The notes: generated by a model from the sequence alone, not told the origin. A stretch of DNA of 64,000 nt from Legionella rowbothamii (GCF_900639985.1 NZ_CAAAIM010000001.1:1207493-1271492); one strand, 5' to 3'. Shown: positions 43,864 to 54,703, counted from the first letter of the stretch. Made by a program: numbers and translations.

Positions 43864-46713
43864 CTATATGTTGTTCTGTTTTGCCTCATCCATATTTAGA
43901 GAAGAAGACTCTTTAATTTCTTTTATGAATTGATTCAATAAGAGATAGAGACTATCATTTTTTGCGCTGGACTCCACAAAACTAGATATTAATCCAATAG
44001 TTTTTGTTCTCGACACTATACGTTCCTGGACGCTCTCTAGTAACTTTACGAGCTCATCCGAAGCTCTCTCGGGATCACTGCTAAGTTGCTCAATCAAATC
44101 ATCTACCCATTTCGAGGTAAATTCATGCTCCACACGATGGCGCTTCAGTCGTTCAATAAATAAACTAATTCTTTCCGGAAATTCCCATTTTTTTAACTGT
44201 TCAATTGCACCAACGGGGTCAAATATCATCGAAAGATCAAGGAGTTCTTGTAACTCTTGCTCAGCTCGCTTCAATATTGTATGCAAACGACTATTTACAG
44301 AAGATGAGAAGAATAAGAAAGGACCAGTGCTGTATTCAGTATCGATTTTTTTCCTTGCTTGTTGAAACCGCTCTATAAGTTCAGCTAATGGCGTCTTTGG
44401 ATTATGAAGTTTCTTTAATAAATTATTTGCAACCTCCAAGCGACCTTGGTCACTACATTGAGAAGCATAATTCTCCAATGCCCCAATAAAATATGAAGTT
44501 TTTGTACTTCTCAACTCCACTAATTCATTGGAATCACTTAGACATGAATGGCCCACTAATTGCTTAAGTACAACTGAGCACTCTTCTTTGTTTAAATTAG
44601 GAGTTATCTCTTGGAGCACAGCAAATGAATGAATAAATGTGGAGAAATTAACTGCAGAAATAGCTTGCAGCCTAGAAGTAATAGGAAGAAATTTAAGCCA
44701 ATGACAAAATAGTTCTTTGTGATTAATTAAATGAGCGAACTCACCTAAGATTTTACTTGGATACTCTAAATGGTGAAGAAATATAGATAAATGTTCACTA
44801 TCGCTTACCCATATTTTTAGCGGTGCCTTACAATATTCTAAGATGCTCTCATGTATTAAACATTTGCCTTCCCATTGTTGCAAAAATTTTAGCAGCGCAC
44901 TAAAGGAAGTGCCGACCTTTCTTTCCTCGAAGTACCGATTAAGAAAATAAGTTTTGCTCGCTCTATCCCAAGATTGCTCCCATCTTAAATAGGTATTGGG
45001 GTTAAACCATTGGTTCAATAGTTCAAAAAGAGCATCAATCATCAGTTGGTGATGTCCTTCTGCTCGATATATAAGAAACTGTGCAAAATCAAAATCCTTA
45101 AATATCCCAGAGAGTCTCGGTTGCAAATAGGTCAACATACTAGCAAGCTGATTCGGATTTAACTTGCTCAATAGAAACACACATTGCTTACCCGATTGTA
45201 TTTCATCACTCAGGCAATTTAAGTAAGATTGATCAAAACTAGCCTGAATTGTTGGTCTCAAGACTTTGTAAATCACAAAATAATATTCCGGATTTTCACA
45301 AATAAATTTTTTGAGCTCCTCCGATCGAGCCTGGATAATAATTTGTTGATTTTCTGCGGAAAAATAGCGTAATACTTCATGTATGTGTTGCACATCAAAC
45401 TCGAGCAACCCTAATCTTGGATGGATACAGCCCACTACTGCTGCAAATAATTTGGGACTTATAAGTATTAACGGCAGCAAATCGTCCATATGCTGTACTT
45501 CTGGTGCTATTATTTGCGCAATCGTCAGTGTTGAATAACCTGAAAACGTCAATAATACGGCCACATGACTCCACAAATCACTGTCATCTTGCCCCAGATG
45601 TTGGCCACGTATTTTTAAAGCGCCTAGGGCTTCATCGCGTAATCTCTTTAAGTCAGGAAGCGCTTGTACTTCAGTATCCTGGCCATTAATCTTGATCGCA
45701 TATAATTGCTTATGCTGCGTTAAATACTCATCAAGTGACTCTGAAATCTGCTGTGCGCAAGGCAAAATATCTGCTTCGTGTTGTCGCTGTGATTCTTCCT
45801 CAGTGAGCGCACATCCCAAACATCGTGCAAAGAGGGTTAAAAAATAGCATTCTAGAGAAACATTGGCATAACCATAATGCTGCAATGTCAAGGGAGCTAC
45901 TTGTGCCTTAATATTTTCAGGTAATGATCTCCATAAAGCATAAAAACTATGGATGGGGGCTGCGAGCACCTCATTATCAGCAACAAACTCTGTGCCAGCA
46001 TCCCCCACAGCCCCTCTTTTCAAGTCCTGGACCAATTTTCTAATAGCAAAACCAATACTCTGATCATCAAATTGCCGGTTATGGCTTTGCCTTAGCGCCC
46101 GCATGTATCTAAGGGTAGCTTCGCCGCCTATTTGTTCTAGGGTCAAAAAATCGCGTCCACCTAGTTTGTAGCGAAGCATCGTTGAATTTTCCTGAAAATC
46201 TGGAAACAGCGCATTAGTATTCGCCTCAGCGCTATTAAAAATTTCTGCTATTGGAATTAATTTAGTCTGAGTTTGATCTAAAGCATAATACTCAAGAGGA
46301 AAATGTCCATCATCCTCGGTATCTTCTTTAAATGAAAACATCAAGGGTCGGCATAATTTATCAACGGATGGCATTAAAATCGTCCAAATTGATTCATCAG
46401 GATGTGCAATTGCCTCCGCAACTTTAAGACAAAGCTGATTTATAGGTAAAAAAGGATGATTCAAATAGGCAATACTGCTTTTCTCACCTAGGGAGGCTCC
46501 TCGCTCAGTTAAATACCTTCTAATGAGCTCATTGACATCCTCCAGCTCTGTTTCAAAATTGAATTGCTTAGCCAAATTCTTAAAAAAATCAAAGCCAACG
46601 GTAGTTTCTAATCTCATCCAATATATTTCTTTTTCAGTTAACGCGGGTGAGAGAATAAGTGGTAACTTTTGGCATTCATCAATAAATTGCAGCAACTGCG
46701 CTTTTGATAGCAT
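43864..46713 (-). CDS. Large unknown protein, 949 residues, effector candidate
   Basis: A long soluble protein, mostly helical, without recognised domains. The N-terminal 320 residues look globular. The middle (about 370-700) consists of leucine-rich helices of similar spacing (LLEFDVQHIHEVLRYFSAEN and repeats of this sort), which may be helical repeats. The end has an acidic/Asn tail (SSSLNMDEAKQNNI). AGGAG stands before ATG 46713. It is the first of three leftward genes. Such large repeat-like hypothetical proteins are common among Legionella Dot/Icm substrates, but this one has no family that I recognise. Confidence 0.6.
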   Translation of the reverse strand: MLSKAQLLQFIDECQKLPLILSPALTEKEIYWMRLETTVGFDFFKNLAKQFNFETELEDVNELIRRYLTERGASLGEKSSIAYLNHPFLPINQLCLKVAEAIAHPDESIWTILMPSVDKLCRPLMFSFKEDTEDDGHFPLEYYALDQTQTKLIPIAEIFNSAEANTNALFPDFQENSTMLRYKLGGRDFLTLEQIGGEATLRYMRALRQSHNRQFDDQSIGFAIRKLVQDLKRGAVGDAGTEFVADNEVLAAPIHSFYALWRSLPENIKAQVAPLTLQHYGYANVSLECYFLTLFARCLGCALTEEESQRQHEADILPCAQQISESLDEYLTQHKQLYAIKINGQDTEVQALPDLKRLRDEALGALKIRGQHLGQDDSDLWSHVAVLLTFSGYSTLTIAQIIAPEVQHMDDLLPLILISPKLFAAVVGCIHPRLGLLEFDVQHIHEVLRYFSAENQQIIIQARSEELKKFICENPEYYFVIYKVLRPTIQASFDQSYLNCLSDEIQSGKQCVFLLSKLNPNQLASMLTYLQPRLSGIFKDFDFAQFLIYRAEGHHQLMIDALFELLNQWFNPNTYLRWEQSWDRASKTYFLNRYFEERKVGTSFSALLKFLQQWEGKCLIHESILEYCKAPLKIWVSDSEHLSIFLHHLEYPSKILGEFAHLINHKELFCHWLKFLPITSRLQAISAVNFSTFIHSFAVLQEITPNLNKEECSVVLKQLVGHSCLSDSNELVELRSTKTSYFIGALENYASQCSDQGRLEVANNLLKKLHNPKTPLAELIERFQQARKKIDTEYSTGPFLFFSSSVNSRLHTILKRAEQELQELLDLSMIFDPVGAIEQLKKWEFPERISLFIERLKRHRVEHEFTSKWVDDLIEQLSSDPERASDELVKLLESVQERIVSRTKTIGLISSFVESSAKNDSLYLLLNQFIKEIKESSSLNMDEAKQNNI

Positions 46714-46827
46714 GAGCCTCTCCTAAAAATGGAGGCTAATTTTAACAGTATTTTGTCTAAAAAATAAGCATAGATCCTAATATAAGTGACAACATGAACC
46801 ATGGTGTCACATTACCTCAAGGCTAAG

Positions 46828-48024
46828 TCATTTATTTTCACGGGAAGCGAGAACCCAGCTTGCAATCGAACCTAGCCCCAAGATCAACAAGATTACGGCC
46901 AATGACCACTGCCCATAGCCTTTAACCGCGGCAATAATGCCACTCGTTAATGCAGCAGTTAAATCTTGCAGGCTGGAATACAATGCAGCTACAGTGCCCG
47001 CCATGTGCGGAAAAGGATGAAACGCCCCGGCAAATGCATTAATAAAAGTGAACCCCGCTCCCATACAAAATATGGCAACGGGAAGGATAATGCTCCACAT
47101 CGTAGTGACACCGAGTAAGGCTAAGCCCATAAGACAAGCCCCGCCAAGCGCCATAAGTAATACTCCTATAAAGACCATATAAGAGATACCCTTACGCATC
47201 ACTAGCTGGCTATTAATAATGCCACTAAAACCAATAGCTGCAGCAATAAAAATCGTTAATTGACCAAATTCCATAGGTGTATATCCTAAAACATCCTGAA
47301 AGAAAAAAGGTGCAATAATCAGGTAGGAAACAATGCCTGCACAAGCAAAACAAGAGCAGAGGGTATAACCTAGGAATACTTTAGAGTGTAATAAAATAAA
47401 ATAATTTGCTCGCATTACCTTAAACTTAGTCGCATCAGGGTTAAGATTTTTATTCGTTTCAGGCAAGGCACAGAACGCGAGCACCCAAATCACCAATCCA
47501 AAGCACAATAAAAATAAAAAATTAGCACGCCATCCAAATTGCTCCTGAATGTACCCACCTAAGATAGGTGAAGCAACGATAATAAAAACACTAACAATTC
47601 CGACATAAGAGCCAATTTTTGCCAAGGTTTTTCCGGTAAATAAATCACGGACTAAGGAGCGACCTACAGAACTACAACACCCAATTCCAAACCCCTGTAA
47701 AAAACGTCCAAGAATCAACATCCAAACCGAAGTAGCAAGAAAACAGCATAAACTCCCAAAAATACTTAAACCAATTCCAAACATTAGTGGTGGTTTGCGA
47801 CCAATTTTATCGGATAAAGGCCCATAAAATACATGCGAAATTCCTAATCCCAGCATAAATAACGACAAGGTCATTTGAATTGCAGCTTCACTGCTATTAA
47901 AAATTTTGGTAATCGCAGGTAACGATGGTACGTATTGATCGGTGGTTGTTTGCATTAAGACCATGAGCAATAACACAACAAAAATTAAAAAGGGAGATAC
48001 TATTCGACGATCGGGTTTGGACAT
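46828..48024 (-). CDS. Bcr/CflA-type drug-resistance transporter (MFS)
   Basis: A 12-helix major-facilitator efflux protein of the Bcr/CflA drug resistance group. The N-terminal QTTTDQYVPSLPAITKIF is typical of that family, followed by the MFS motif A GPLSDKIGRKPPL. RFLQGFGIGCCSSVGRSLV holds the motif B arginine and GGYIQEQFGWRANF the motif C region. Its length of about 398 residues is standard. The start is set at ATG 48024, which has AAGGA eight bases before it; the ORF begins 36 bases earlier. The exported compound is unknown. Confidence 0.9.
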   Translation of the reverse strand: MSKPDRRIVSPFLIFVVLLLMVLMQTTTDQYVPSLPAITKIFNSSEAAIQMTLSLFMLGLGISHVFYGPLSDKIGRKPPLMFGIGLSIFGSLCCFLATSVWMLILGRFLQGFGIGCCSSVGRSLVRDLFTGKTLAKIGSYVGIVSVFIIVASPILGGYIQEQFGWRANFLFLLCFGLVIWVLAFCALPETNKNLNPDATKFKVMRANYFILLHSKVFLGYTLCSCFACAGIVSYLIIAPFFFQDVLGYTPMEFGQLTIFIAAAIGFSGIINSQLVMRKGISYMVFIGVLLMALGGACLMGLALLGVTTMWSIILPVAIFCMGAGFTFINAFAGAFHPFPHMAGTVAALYSSLQDLTAALTSGIIAAVKGYGQWSLAVILLILGLGSIASWVLASRENK

Positions 48025-48143
48025 TAAATGATCCTTGAAGTTCATCAAGCCGCAATCCACAAATCACGACTGAAAATCAAATTACATCATGCAAGAGAAC
48101 AAAATAGCAAGTTAACTCTTACACAAAACAGCAGGAAGAATAA

Positions 48144-51100
48144 TCACTTCCTGCTAAGACGTGCATCACGTAATACATCCTCAACCCTAATAGTAGTACG
48201 AGAAATCGTCAATTGCGCCATGGCATCTAAACTTTCCTCATCAAGCGATGGCAATTTCTCTATCAACGATTCACTGTAACTTAGAGCATCCGCAATGGTA
48301 CATCGTTTCTCAATATCCTTATCTGTTAAAGCCTGTACCAATTTGATAATCGCCTTGTGCTTAGGAGAAGCCGAATTGGGATTAACGAGAAGCTGCGATG
48401 AGTCTGAAATAAAACTCTCGGCAAATAATTCAGGAAAGAGCACAGCAACAATGAGCCCCATGCCATAAGTATCATTTGGAAAACCTATTTTATGTACAGG
48501 ATCTCGATAAAGTTCAGTATACATCGTCTTCTTAGTAGAACCATGCTTAAGCACTGAACCAAAATCAATTAATCTCAATGCTTGCCCCGGCACATCAAGA
48601 ATAAAATTCAGGGGTTTAATATCATTATAAGTTCGATAACGTGAATGCAACTGATTCAGATCACGCAATGCGGTAATAATACATTTTAAACGCATGTCAA
48701 AGGGCAAATTTAGAAGCTGCGCTCTGGAATATCTCCCTAATGCCTGCCCAGGTTGCCAAGAAGAAACAACAAAAGCCACTTCTCGATCAGAAAAAAAGAA
48801 AGCCGTTCTTGAAAGTAGCCCATGATTTTTAGCCTCTCGTCGCGCAGCCTCTTTTAAATCAGATACAACACCAGATTGTATCTGCTTGATACAATAAACA
48901 GGCTCCACATCCTGAGAGGAGGAATAAGCTTGTCGAATTGTCCCTTGCCCGCCCCTAGCAAAGAGCGTATTGTCTCTACTCATCCAAAAACGATGCCCAT
49001 TGGTTAAGGTAGTCTCTGTTTTTAACTGATCATCAGATCCTGTTACCTGAAAAATGTTCGTTTCAGCAGGTGAAGGTACTTTGACTAAAATTCGTTGCAG
49101 TGCGCTTGTAAAGGAAAGATTATTAAGCAAATTATGTTTTAGCAAATTATCTACTAACATGCTGATTCGCCTTAAATTATTTACAGATAAAACACCTAAT
49201 TGCTGAATATTTTCCTGGTTTAACAAGCTAGCATCATGATGATGTAAACAACTTACTAAGGTAAACAGAGGCTCAGAAGGCACTCCTGCTTTTTTTTCAA
49301 GTAATTTTTTATTATAGCTCCCATAAGGCTGCTCCTTAGAAAGCATATCCAGCAACCCAATAAACTCGATAACATGCTTTTGAGAATAACGTTCCTCAGC
49401 GTCGTATGAATCAGCTTGCTCAGGAATAGAGATACCTAGTTTTCCGGCGTTCCACAGCTCTTTTAGCAAGTGATTCCTACCCATGATTACAGCACAAGTC
49501 GCCGGGGTATAACCTACCTTATTCTTTATCGCATTAAAGGAAAATTGCTTTTCATTCACTAACCACAAAACAACCGGAGAAAAACCATTCATTGCAGCAA
49601 GGTGCACCACTGTATCCCCATCCGCATTAACACAGTTCAAGCTATAACCTTTTCGATCCAGTAATTGGAGGATATCTAAATGCCCTAAACTAGTTGCTAA
49701 CCAAACAGGATTTCGAACATCCCCGATCTCTCCTGCCAACTCATATACATTCGGGCCTTCATTAAGTAACCACTCGACGACCTTATAGTGATTCCCCTTT
49801 ATGGCTGCTGATAGAGGAGAAAAGCCTGATTTCGCATGAACACCAAAAAAGTAATTATGCTCAAAGAACCATTTTAATAACAGCAGATGCCCATAATAAG
49901 CCGCCAATAAAACTCCATCATAGTCCTTGGCATATTGAGCAGTAATGACCTGTCGTCCCAATTGTTGATGAACCCATTCAACTATGTTGACATGACCTCC
50001 ACTTATCGCAAGCAAAATCGCATTTTCTCCTTCGGTAAGAGAAAATTCAGAAAATATATTGTCATTAATTAGCCACTGCAAAATTTCAAGCTGACCTTTA
50101 GTCGCCACATATGGGACAAGTTTTAAGTGGTATTGTTCTGCGAGCATGTTTAAAGGATACTGCAGATGCATTGTTTTCAATGCCTCAAGATCGCCAAGAT
50201 CAATAGCTGAAACAATTTTTGCCGCCGAGGGAAGCGAATTAGAATGAGATAATTTGCTTTGCTGGTATTGCCCCAACCACATAAGCAGCGCTCCATTCAT
50301 GCTCTTGTGGGCATTCATTACCGTTTTTTCATCAAGAACAAGATTTTTAACCGTAATCAACCACTCCACTATCTCTAACTGTCCTCTCCTAGCAGCAAAA
50401 TGTAAAAAACCATATAAATCAGGAGACTCACCATTGCCATACACCTGAGTCACTAACCATTGAAATACATCCAAGCTACCATAAGACAGAGCTGCCGAAA
50501 AAACCGTTGTCCCATCTTTAGCCCGCTGATTAGCAATGGGGAGGAGTCCCTGTTTTTCACATAACCATTGCAATACATTTAACGTATTATACCTTGCAGC
50601 ACACATCGCAGGTGTAATGCCTGTTGCGCTTCGCTCATTCAAAAAAGTAGGCTTTTTCTCATACACATAATTCAGTAGCTCCAGCTGCCCATTGGCTACA
50701 GCAAGGTTTATAGTCCCATCTCCATGCATGTTTTTAACGTCCAAAGGTACCTTGAGAAACTCCACCATCCATTTAACCAGCACAACATGCCCATTTCTCG
50801 CCGCACATAATAAAGGCGGATTACCCCAGCAATCACTAACATTTACATCATAGTCTTGTGCTACTAACCATTTGAACAATTCCAAATGTCCGTAGATTGC
50901 TGCAAATAAAACAATGTCTAATTGTTCTACAGTGGTTCGCTGAGCAGCTAGAACCTTGGATCCCAGACAAGACTGCAACCATATTAGGATATTCTTATGG
51001 CCATGTATGGCTGCAATCAAAATCGAATTTAGATCCTTAAGCCCATTGATATCAAATGCATTTTCTGTAAACGATGATTCCGTTGCTATACCTTGTTTAA

Positions 51101-51341
51101 AAAACCACTGTAAAATATTAAGCCGCCCCACCATAGCCGCATACTGAACCATGGTTAGCTTATATTTTGGATCTTTGATACTCGCGGTATTTGCAGAACT
51201 AATTAAATGCATGGTGTAAGGCTCTAGCGCTGACACATCACCACGCTCAATGCTTTGGAAAATCGTTTCAATGTCTTTTGTTAATAACGTGTACTTCTTG
51301 ACTCCAGTAAAACGAAAAGGGTTTTGTTGTTTACTATACAT
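48144..51341 (-). CDS. Ankyrin-repeat protein with C-terminal protein kinase domain
   Basis: A 1065-residue eukaryote-like protein. Ankyrin repeats fill about residues 50-640 (for example LLCAARNGHVVLVKWMVE and PVWLATSLGHLDILQLLDR). Residues 770-1040 form a protein kinase whose catalytic elements all appear present: glycine-rich loop ARGGQGTIRQAY, strand-3 Lys819 in CIKQI, Glu in AARREAKNH, the catalytic Asp907 in TYNDIKPLNFIL, and Asp926 in IDFGS. HRD is YND, an atypical form. It is very likely an active kinase translocated into the host. The TTG at 51371 is not used; ATG 51341 is placed with AAGGA ten bases before it. Confidence 0.85.
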   Translation of the reverse strand: MYSKQQNPFRFTGVKKYTLLTKDIETIFQSIERGDVSALEPYTMHLISSANTASIKDPKYKLTMVQYAAMVGRLNILQWFFKQGIATESSFTENAFDINGLKDLNSILIAAIHGHKNILIWLQSCLGSKVLAAQRTTVEQLDIVLFAAIYGHLELFKWLVAQDYDVNVSDCWGNPPLLCAARNGHVVLVKWMVEFLKVPLDVKNMHGDGTINLAVANGQLELLNYVYEKKPTFLNERSATGITPAMCAARYNTLNVLQWLCEKQGLLPIANQRAKDGTTVFSAALSYGSLDVFQWLVTQVYGNGESPDLYGFLHFAARRGQLEIVEWLITVKNLVLDEKTVMNAHKSMNGALLMWLGQYQQSKLSHSNSLPSAAKIVSAIDLGDLEALKTMHLQYPLNMLAEQYHLKLVPYVATKGQLEILQWLINDNIFSEFSLTEGENAILLAISGGHVNIVEWVHQQLGRQVITAQYAKDYDGVLLAAYYGHLLLLKWFFEHNYFFGVHAKSGFSPLSAAIKGNHYKVVEWLLNEGPNVYELAGEIGDVRNPVWLATSLGHLDILQLLDRKGYSLNCVNADGDTVVHLAAMNGFSPVVLWLVNEKQFSFNAIKNKVGYTPATCAVIMGRNHLLKELWNAGKLGISIPEQADSYDAEERYSQKHVIEFIGLLDMLSKEQPYGSYNKKLLEKKAGVPSEPLFTLVSCLHHHDASLLNQENIQQLGVLSVNNLRRISMLVDNLLKHNLLNNLSFTSALQRILVKVPSPAETNIFQVTGSDDQLKTETTLTNGHRFWMSRDNTLFARGGQGTIRQAYSSSQDVEPVYCIKQIQSGVVSDLKEAARREAKNHGLLSRTAFFFSDREVAFVVSSWQPGQALGRYSRAQLLNLPFDMRLKCIITALRDLNQLHSRYRTYNDIKPLNFILDVPGQALRLIDFGSVLKHGSTKKTMYTELYRDPVHKIGFPNDTYGMGLIVAVLFPELFAESFISDSSQLLVNPNSASPKHKAIIKLVQALTDKDIEKRCTIADALSYSESLIEKLPSLDEESLDAMAQLTISRTTIRVEDVLRDARLSRK

Positions 51342-51506
51342 GTAAATAAGATCCTTAGGATTTAAAAGCAAAAATGGGACATTTTAAGTGTCAATAATAT
51401 TACGTCATGAACAAAATAAACTCAATAAATCAGCCCTTTACCTCCGCAGTGGTTCTGCTATGATAAGTTTTAATAAATAGGCGATTATATTTAAAGGATT
51501 AACACC

Positions 51507-52775
51507 ATGACGCACGACGATTTTAAAAAAAAATCCAAAGGACACATAGTCCTATCTTCTCATCCTTCAGTCCACTCTGCTCCATCGCTAAAAATTAAAT
51601 GGGGTGCTCCCACAGCTAAAGAGCGGGGGCCAATTATTGCCTCCTTAACGAATATTCGTAATCGTAATGCAGTGGGCACGCATTCTGGTTCTTATTCAGT
51701 GTATCGAGCACTTGCTGTGGCAGCTGGTGTTTTAGATCCAGAACACGTTCCGGACCTGACCGACACAACCCCACCTGTCTCTATTGGCCCACATGCACAA
51801 TGGCATAACCCACAAAAAATTATTTCATTAGATCCCTGGGGACACATAGTTGCCACAGAGTTTGCAGAGGAAATTCAGGCCGGTTATGACATTAGACCCA
51901 CAATTGCAGTAACCAAAGCCCATATTAATATTCCCGAATTACATACTGCCATGCAAAAAGGACGGCTCAAACCAGATGGAAAAATATTAAAAGAATCAGG
52001 CGATGTGACCGTGACCAAAGCAGCAATCGAGCCGGTTTGGTATTTACCAGGAATTGCTGAGCGTTTTCAAGTTTCAGAATCCACCCTACGCCGCACCCTA
52101 TTTGAACAAACCGCTGGTATGTTTCCAGAATTAGTAACTCGTACCGACCTTGATGTCTTTTTACCGCCAATTGGAGGGCTTACCGCGTATTTCTTTGGTG
52201 ATGTAACGACCATCCATGATCCTAAAATAGAATTAACTTGTCGTATTCACGATGAATGTAATGGTTCGGATGTATTTGGGTCAGACATTTGTACCTGCAG
52301 ACCTTATTTAACCCATGGTATCGAGCTCTGCATTGAATCGGCCCAAAAAGGAGGAGCAGGGCTTATCGTTTATAATCGCAAGGAAGGTAGAGCCTTAGGG
52401 GAGGTCACTAAGTTTCTAGTATATAACGCACGTAAACGCCAAAAAGGTGGTGATACGGCAGCTAAGTACTTTGAACGTACTGAGTGCGTTGCTGGAGTTC
52501 AAGACATGCGTTTTCAAGAGCTTATGTCTGATGTCCTCCACTGGCTTGGTATTACCAAAATTCACCGTTTTGTTTCGATGTCCAATATGAAATACGATGC
52601 CCTCATTAAATCGGGAATCGAGGTCATTGAGCGAGTCACGATTCCTGATGAACTAGTTCCTCCTGATGCCCAAGTAGAAATGAATGCAAAACGTGCTGCA
52701 GGCTATTATTCACCAGAACGTATCGTCGACATTAATGAATTAGCTGAAACCAAAGGACGTGAGCTTCATGAATAA
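51507..52775 (+). CDS. GTP cyclohydrolase II-like protein of the uracil catabolism (URC) pathway, Urc1 type
   Basis: The C-terminal 200 residues are a GTP cyclohydrolase II (RibA) domain. The zinc site CRIHDEC...CTC is intact (Cys251, Cys262, Cys264, with the same 11 and 2 residue spacing as in RibA), and GLIVYNRKEGRALGEV follows. An N-terminal 200-residue extension is present. In Lachancea kluyveri, Urc1 with Urc4 and Urc6 breaks uracil down by a route without the reductive pathway, and bacterial clusters have been described. The two next genes encode those partners, so assignment to URC is well supported. A plain riboflavin role is unlikely because of the extension and context. Confidence 0.85.
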   Translation: MTHDDFKKKSKGHIVLSSHPSVHSAPSLKIKWGAPTAKERGPIIASLTNIRNRNAVGTHSGSYSVYRALAVAAGVLDPEHVPDLTDTTPPVSIGPHAQWHNPQKIISLDPWGHIVATEFAEEIQAGYDIRPTIAVTKAHINIPELHTAMQKGRLKPDGKILKESGDVTVTKAAIEPVWYLPGIAERFQVSESTLRRTLFEQTAGMFPELVTRTDLDVFLPPIGGLTAYFFGDVTTIHDPKIELTCRIHDECNGSDVFGSDICTCRPYLTHGIELCIESAQKGGAGLIVYNRKEGRALGEVTKFLVYNARKRQKGGDTAAKYFERTECVAGVQDMRFQELMSDVLHWLGITKIHRFVSMSNMKYDALIKSGIEVIERVTIPDELVPPDAQVEMNAKRAAGYYSPERIVDINELAETKGRELHE

Positions 52776-54009
52776 GGAACAACAAACACAAGATCCCGTA
52801 TTAACTATGCTTCGCGATCCACGTACTATACGCCATCGCGCTCATGCCATTTTGGAACTTGCCAAACAAAACAAACTTAATCATTTTAGCTTGCAGCCAG
52901 AACAAATGGCTGCGACTGCTTCATTTGTTACTGAAGTAATTCAAGAACAATACCCCGATTTAGATATCCCCTATCACAGTCGCTGGCGTCATTTTGAGGC
53001 AGGAGGTATTGATCGCATCAAAAAAATGCAGGAACAACTCAGTCCACTCAGTCCTGCAGAGCGAGGAAAGATTCTTTATGAATTGGTAATTATCAGTGTG
53101 TTTTTAGATGCTGGAGCCGGTCCTTCATGGAGTTATAAAGAGCGAGCCTCTGAAAAAGAATTTTCACGTTCAGAAGGCTTAGCTCTAGCAAGCCTAAACA
53201 TTTATCAAAGTGGGGGCTTTAGCACTCATCCCCACGAACTATTCAGGGTAGACGCTCAACGCTTAATCGAATTTAGTGAACAGGATCTGCAACATGGTTT
53301 TCAAATCACGAATAGCAATCCTCTTGAAGGTGTTTCAGGGAGAGTCGCTTTATTAAACCGCTTAGGAAAAGCGATACAAGAAAATACTGAATATTTTGGT
53401 GAAGCTGGACGTTTGGGTGATTTCTATACCTATGTCAGTTCAATGGCAACACATGGCCAGCTGGAAGCTGCACAAATTTTTCAAGCAGTACTAGGCGCTT
53501 TCAATACGATATGGCCAGCACGGCTTAGTTATCAAGGTGTAGCCCTGGGTGATGTGTGGCTGCATAGTGCATTAAAAAGCCAAACCTTAGGCTCGGAATA
53601 TGTCCCCTTTCATAAATTATCGCAATGGCTCACATACTCACTTATGGAACCCTTAGAGCAGGCTGGAATTAAGGTGACACAGCTTGAAGCATTAACCGGC
53701 TTACCCGAATATCGCAACGGGGGATTATTGATTGACACAGGTTTGCTTCGAGTTAAAGATCAGAATGCCTTACAGCAAGCCCATGATCCCAGTTCGGAAC
53801 TGGTAGTGGAATGGCGCGCCTTAACCGTAGCCTTATTAGATGAGCTTGCTGACTTAATTAGAAAAAATCTACACAAAAGTACTCAAGAGTTACCACTTGC
53901 AAAAATCTTGCAAGGAGGTACCTGGGAAGCAGGACGGCGTATTGCCAGGGAAAAACGTAATCAAGGTACCCCTCCACTACAAATTATAAGTGATGGTACT
54001 GTATTTTAG
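52768..54009 (+). CDS. DUF1688 protein, Urc4-type uracil catabolism enzyme
   Basis: A 413-residue protein matching DUF1688: [16 protein letters not shown] early, [15 protein letters not shown], and [15 protein letters not shown] with the conserved Gly-rich stretch. Urc4 is needed for uracil breakdown in yeast, and its loss leads to ribosylurea accumulation, so it probably acts on a ribose-linked intermediate; the exact chemistry is not established. Its start (ATG 52768) overlaps the end of the Urc1 gene by eight bases, which indicates translational coupling. The upstream GTG at 52759 is too close to the ribosome binding site. Confidence 0.85.
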   Translation: MNKEQQTQDPVLTMLRDPRTIRHRAHAILELAKQNKLNHFSLQPEQMAATASFVTEVIQEQYPDLDIPYHSRWRHFEAGGIDRIKKMQEQLSPLSPAERGKILYELVIISVFLDAGAGPSWSYKERASEKEFSRSEGLALASLNIYQSGGFSTHPHELFRVDAQRLIEFSEQDLQHGFQITNSNPLEGVSGRVALLNRLGKAIQENTEYFGEAGRLGDFYTYVSSMATHGQLEAAQIFQAVLGAFNTIWPARLSYQGVALGDVWLHSALKSQTLGSEYVPFHKLSQWLTYSLMEPLEQAGIKVTQLEALTGLPEYRNGGLLIDTGLLRVKDQNALQQAHDPSSELVVEWRALTVALLDELADLIRKNLHKSTQELPLAKILQGGTWEAGRRIAREKRNQGTPPLQIISDGTVF

Positions 54010-54017
54010 GAGTTATC

Positions 54018-54662
54018 ATGCAAAATCAAGAAGTTGTGGTAGTAAATCATCCGTTAATTCAACACAAATTAACGATTATGCGCCAAAAAGAAACCAGCTG
54101 CGTAAAGTTTCGCACCTTGATGCATGAAGTAAGCATGTTGTTGGCCTATGAAATTACTCGCGATCTGGAAATAGAATATGCCGACATTGAAACACCGATG
54201 ACAACAATGCGATCTCCAGTCCTCAAAGGCAAAAAAATGGTGTTTGTTTCTATTTTACGTGCGGGAAATGGTCTAGTTGATGGTATGTTACAGCTTGTCC
54301 CGACTGCTCGCATCGGCCATATTGGCTTATATCGTGATCCCAAAACCTTAGAAGCTATTGAATATTACATTAAATTACCCGAGCACATGCACGATCGTGA
54401 TGTAATTGTTGTAGATCCGATGCTTGCTACTGGAAACTCAGCAATCGCTGCAGTTAAAGAAATTAAAGAGAGGGAACCCAAATCCATTAAGTTCCTCTGC
54501 CTACTTGCCGCTCCCGAAGGCATAGCTACCTTCCATGACGAACACCCCGACGTTCCCATCTTCACTGCTGCCATTGACGAGCAATTGAATGAGAAAGGGT
54601 ACATCATCCCAGGTTTAGGTGATGCTGGAGACAGACTCTATGGAACGAAATTAGACTATTAA
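54018..54662 (+). CDS. upp: Uracil phosphoribosyltransferase
   Basis: It makes UMP from uracil and PRPP. The PRPP-binding loop [13 protein letters not shown] is at residues 129-141, and the C-terminus holds the uracil-binding segment [16 protein letters not shown] length of 214 residues is standard. It lies eight bases after the DUF1688 gene. In the URC route UPRT (Urc6 in yeast) provides UMP for the Urc1 step, so this copy may serve catabolism as well as salvage. A strong hairpin follows. Confidence 0.95.
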   Translation: MQNQEVVVVNHPLIQHKLTIMRQKETSCVKFRTLMHEVSMLLAYEITRDLEIEYADIETPMTTMRSPVLKGKKMVFVSILRAGNGLVDGMLQLVPTARIGHIGLYRDPKTLEAIEYYIKLPEHMHDRDVIVVDPMLATGNSAIAAVKEIKEREPKSIKFLCLLAAPEGIATFHDEHPDVPIFTAAIDEQLNEKGYIIPGLGDAGDRLYGTKLDY

Positions 54663-54668
54663 TAAATA

Positions 54669-54703
54669 CGAAGCCCGTCTTACTCCAGTGAAGACGGGCT
54701 TCG
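54669..54703 (+). terminator. Strong hairpin after the URC operon
   Basis: CGAAGCCCGTCTT (54669-54681) pairs exactly with 54691-54703 around a nine-base loop. There is no long T-run, but the 13-bp stem is the natural end of the three-gene operon. Confidence 0.75.

Noticed and set aside
51371..51371. TTG 51371 as start of the ankyrin-kinase gene
   Set aside because: ATG 51341 has AAGGA upstream, while the TTG lacks any ribosome binding site.
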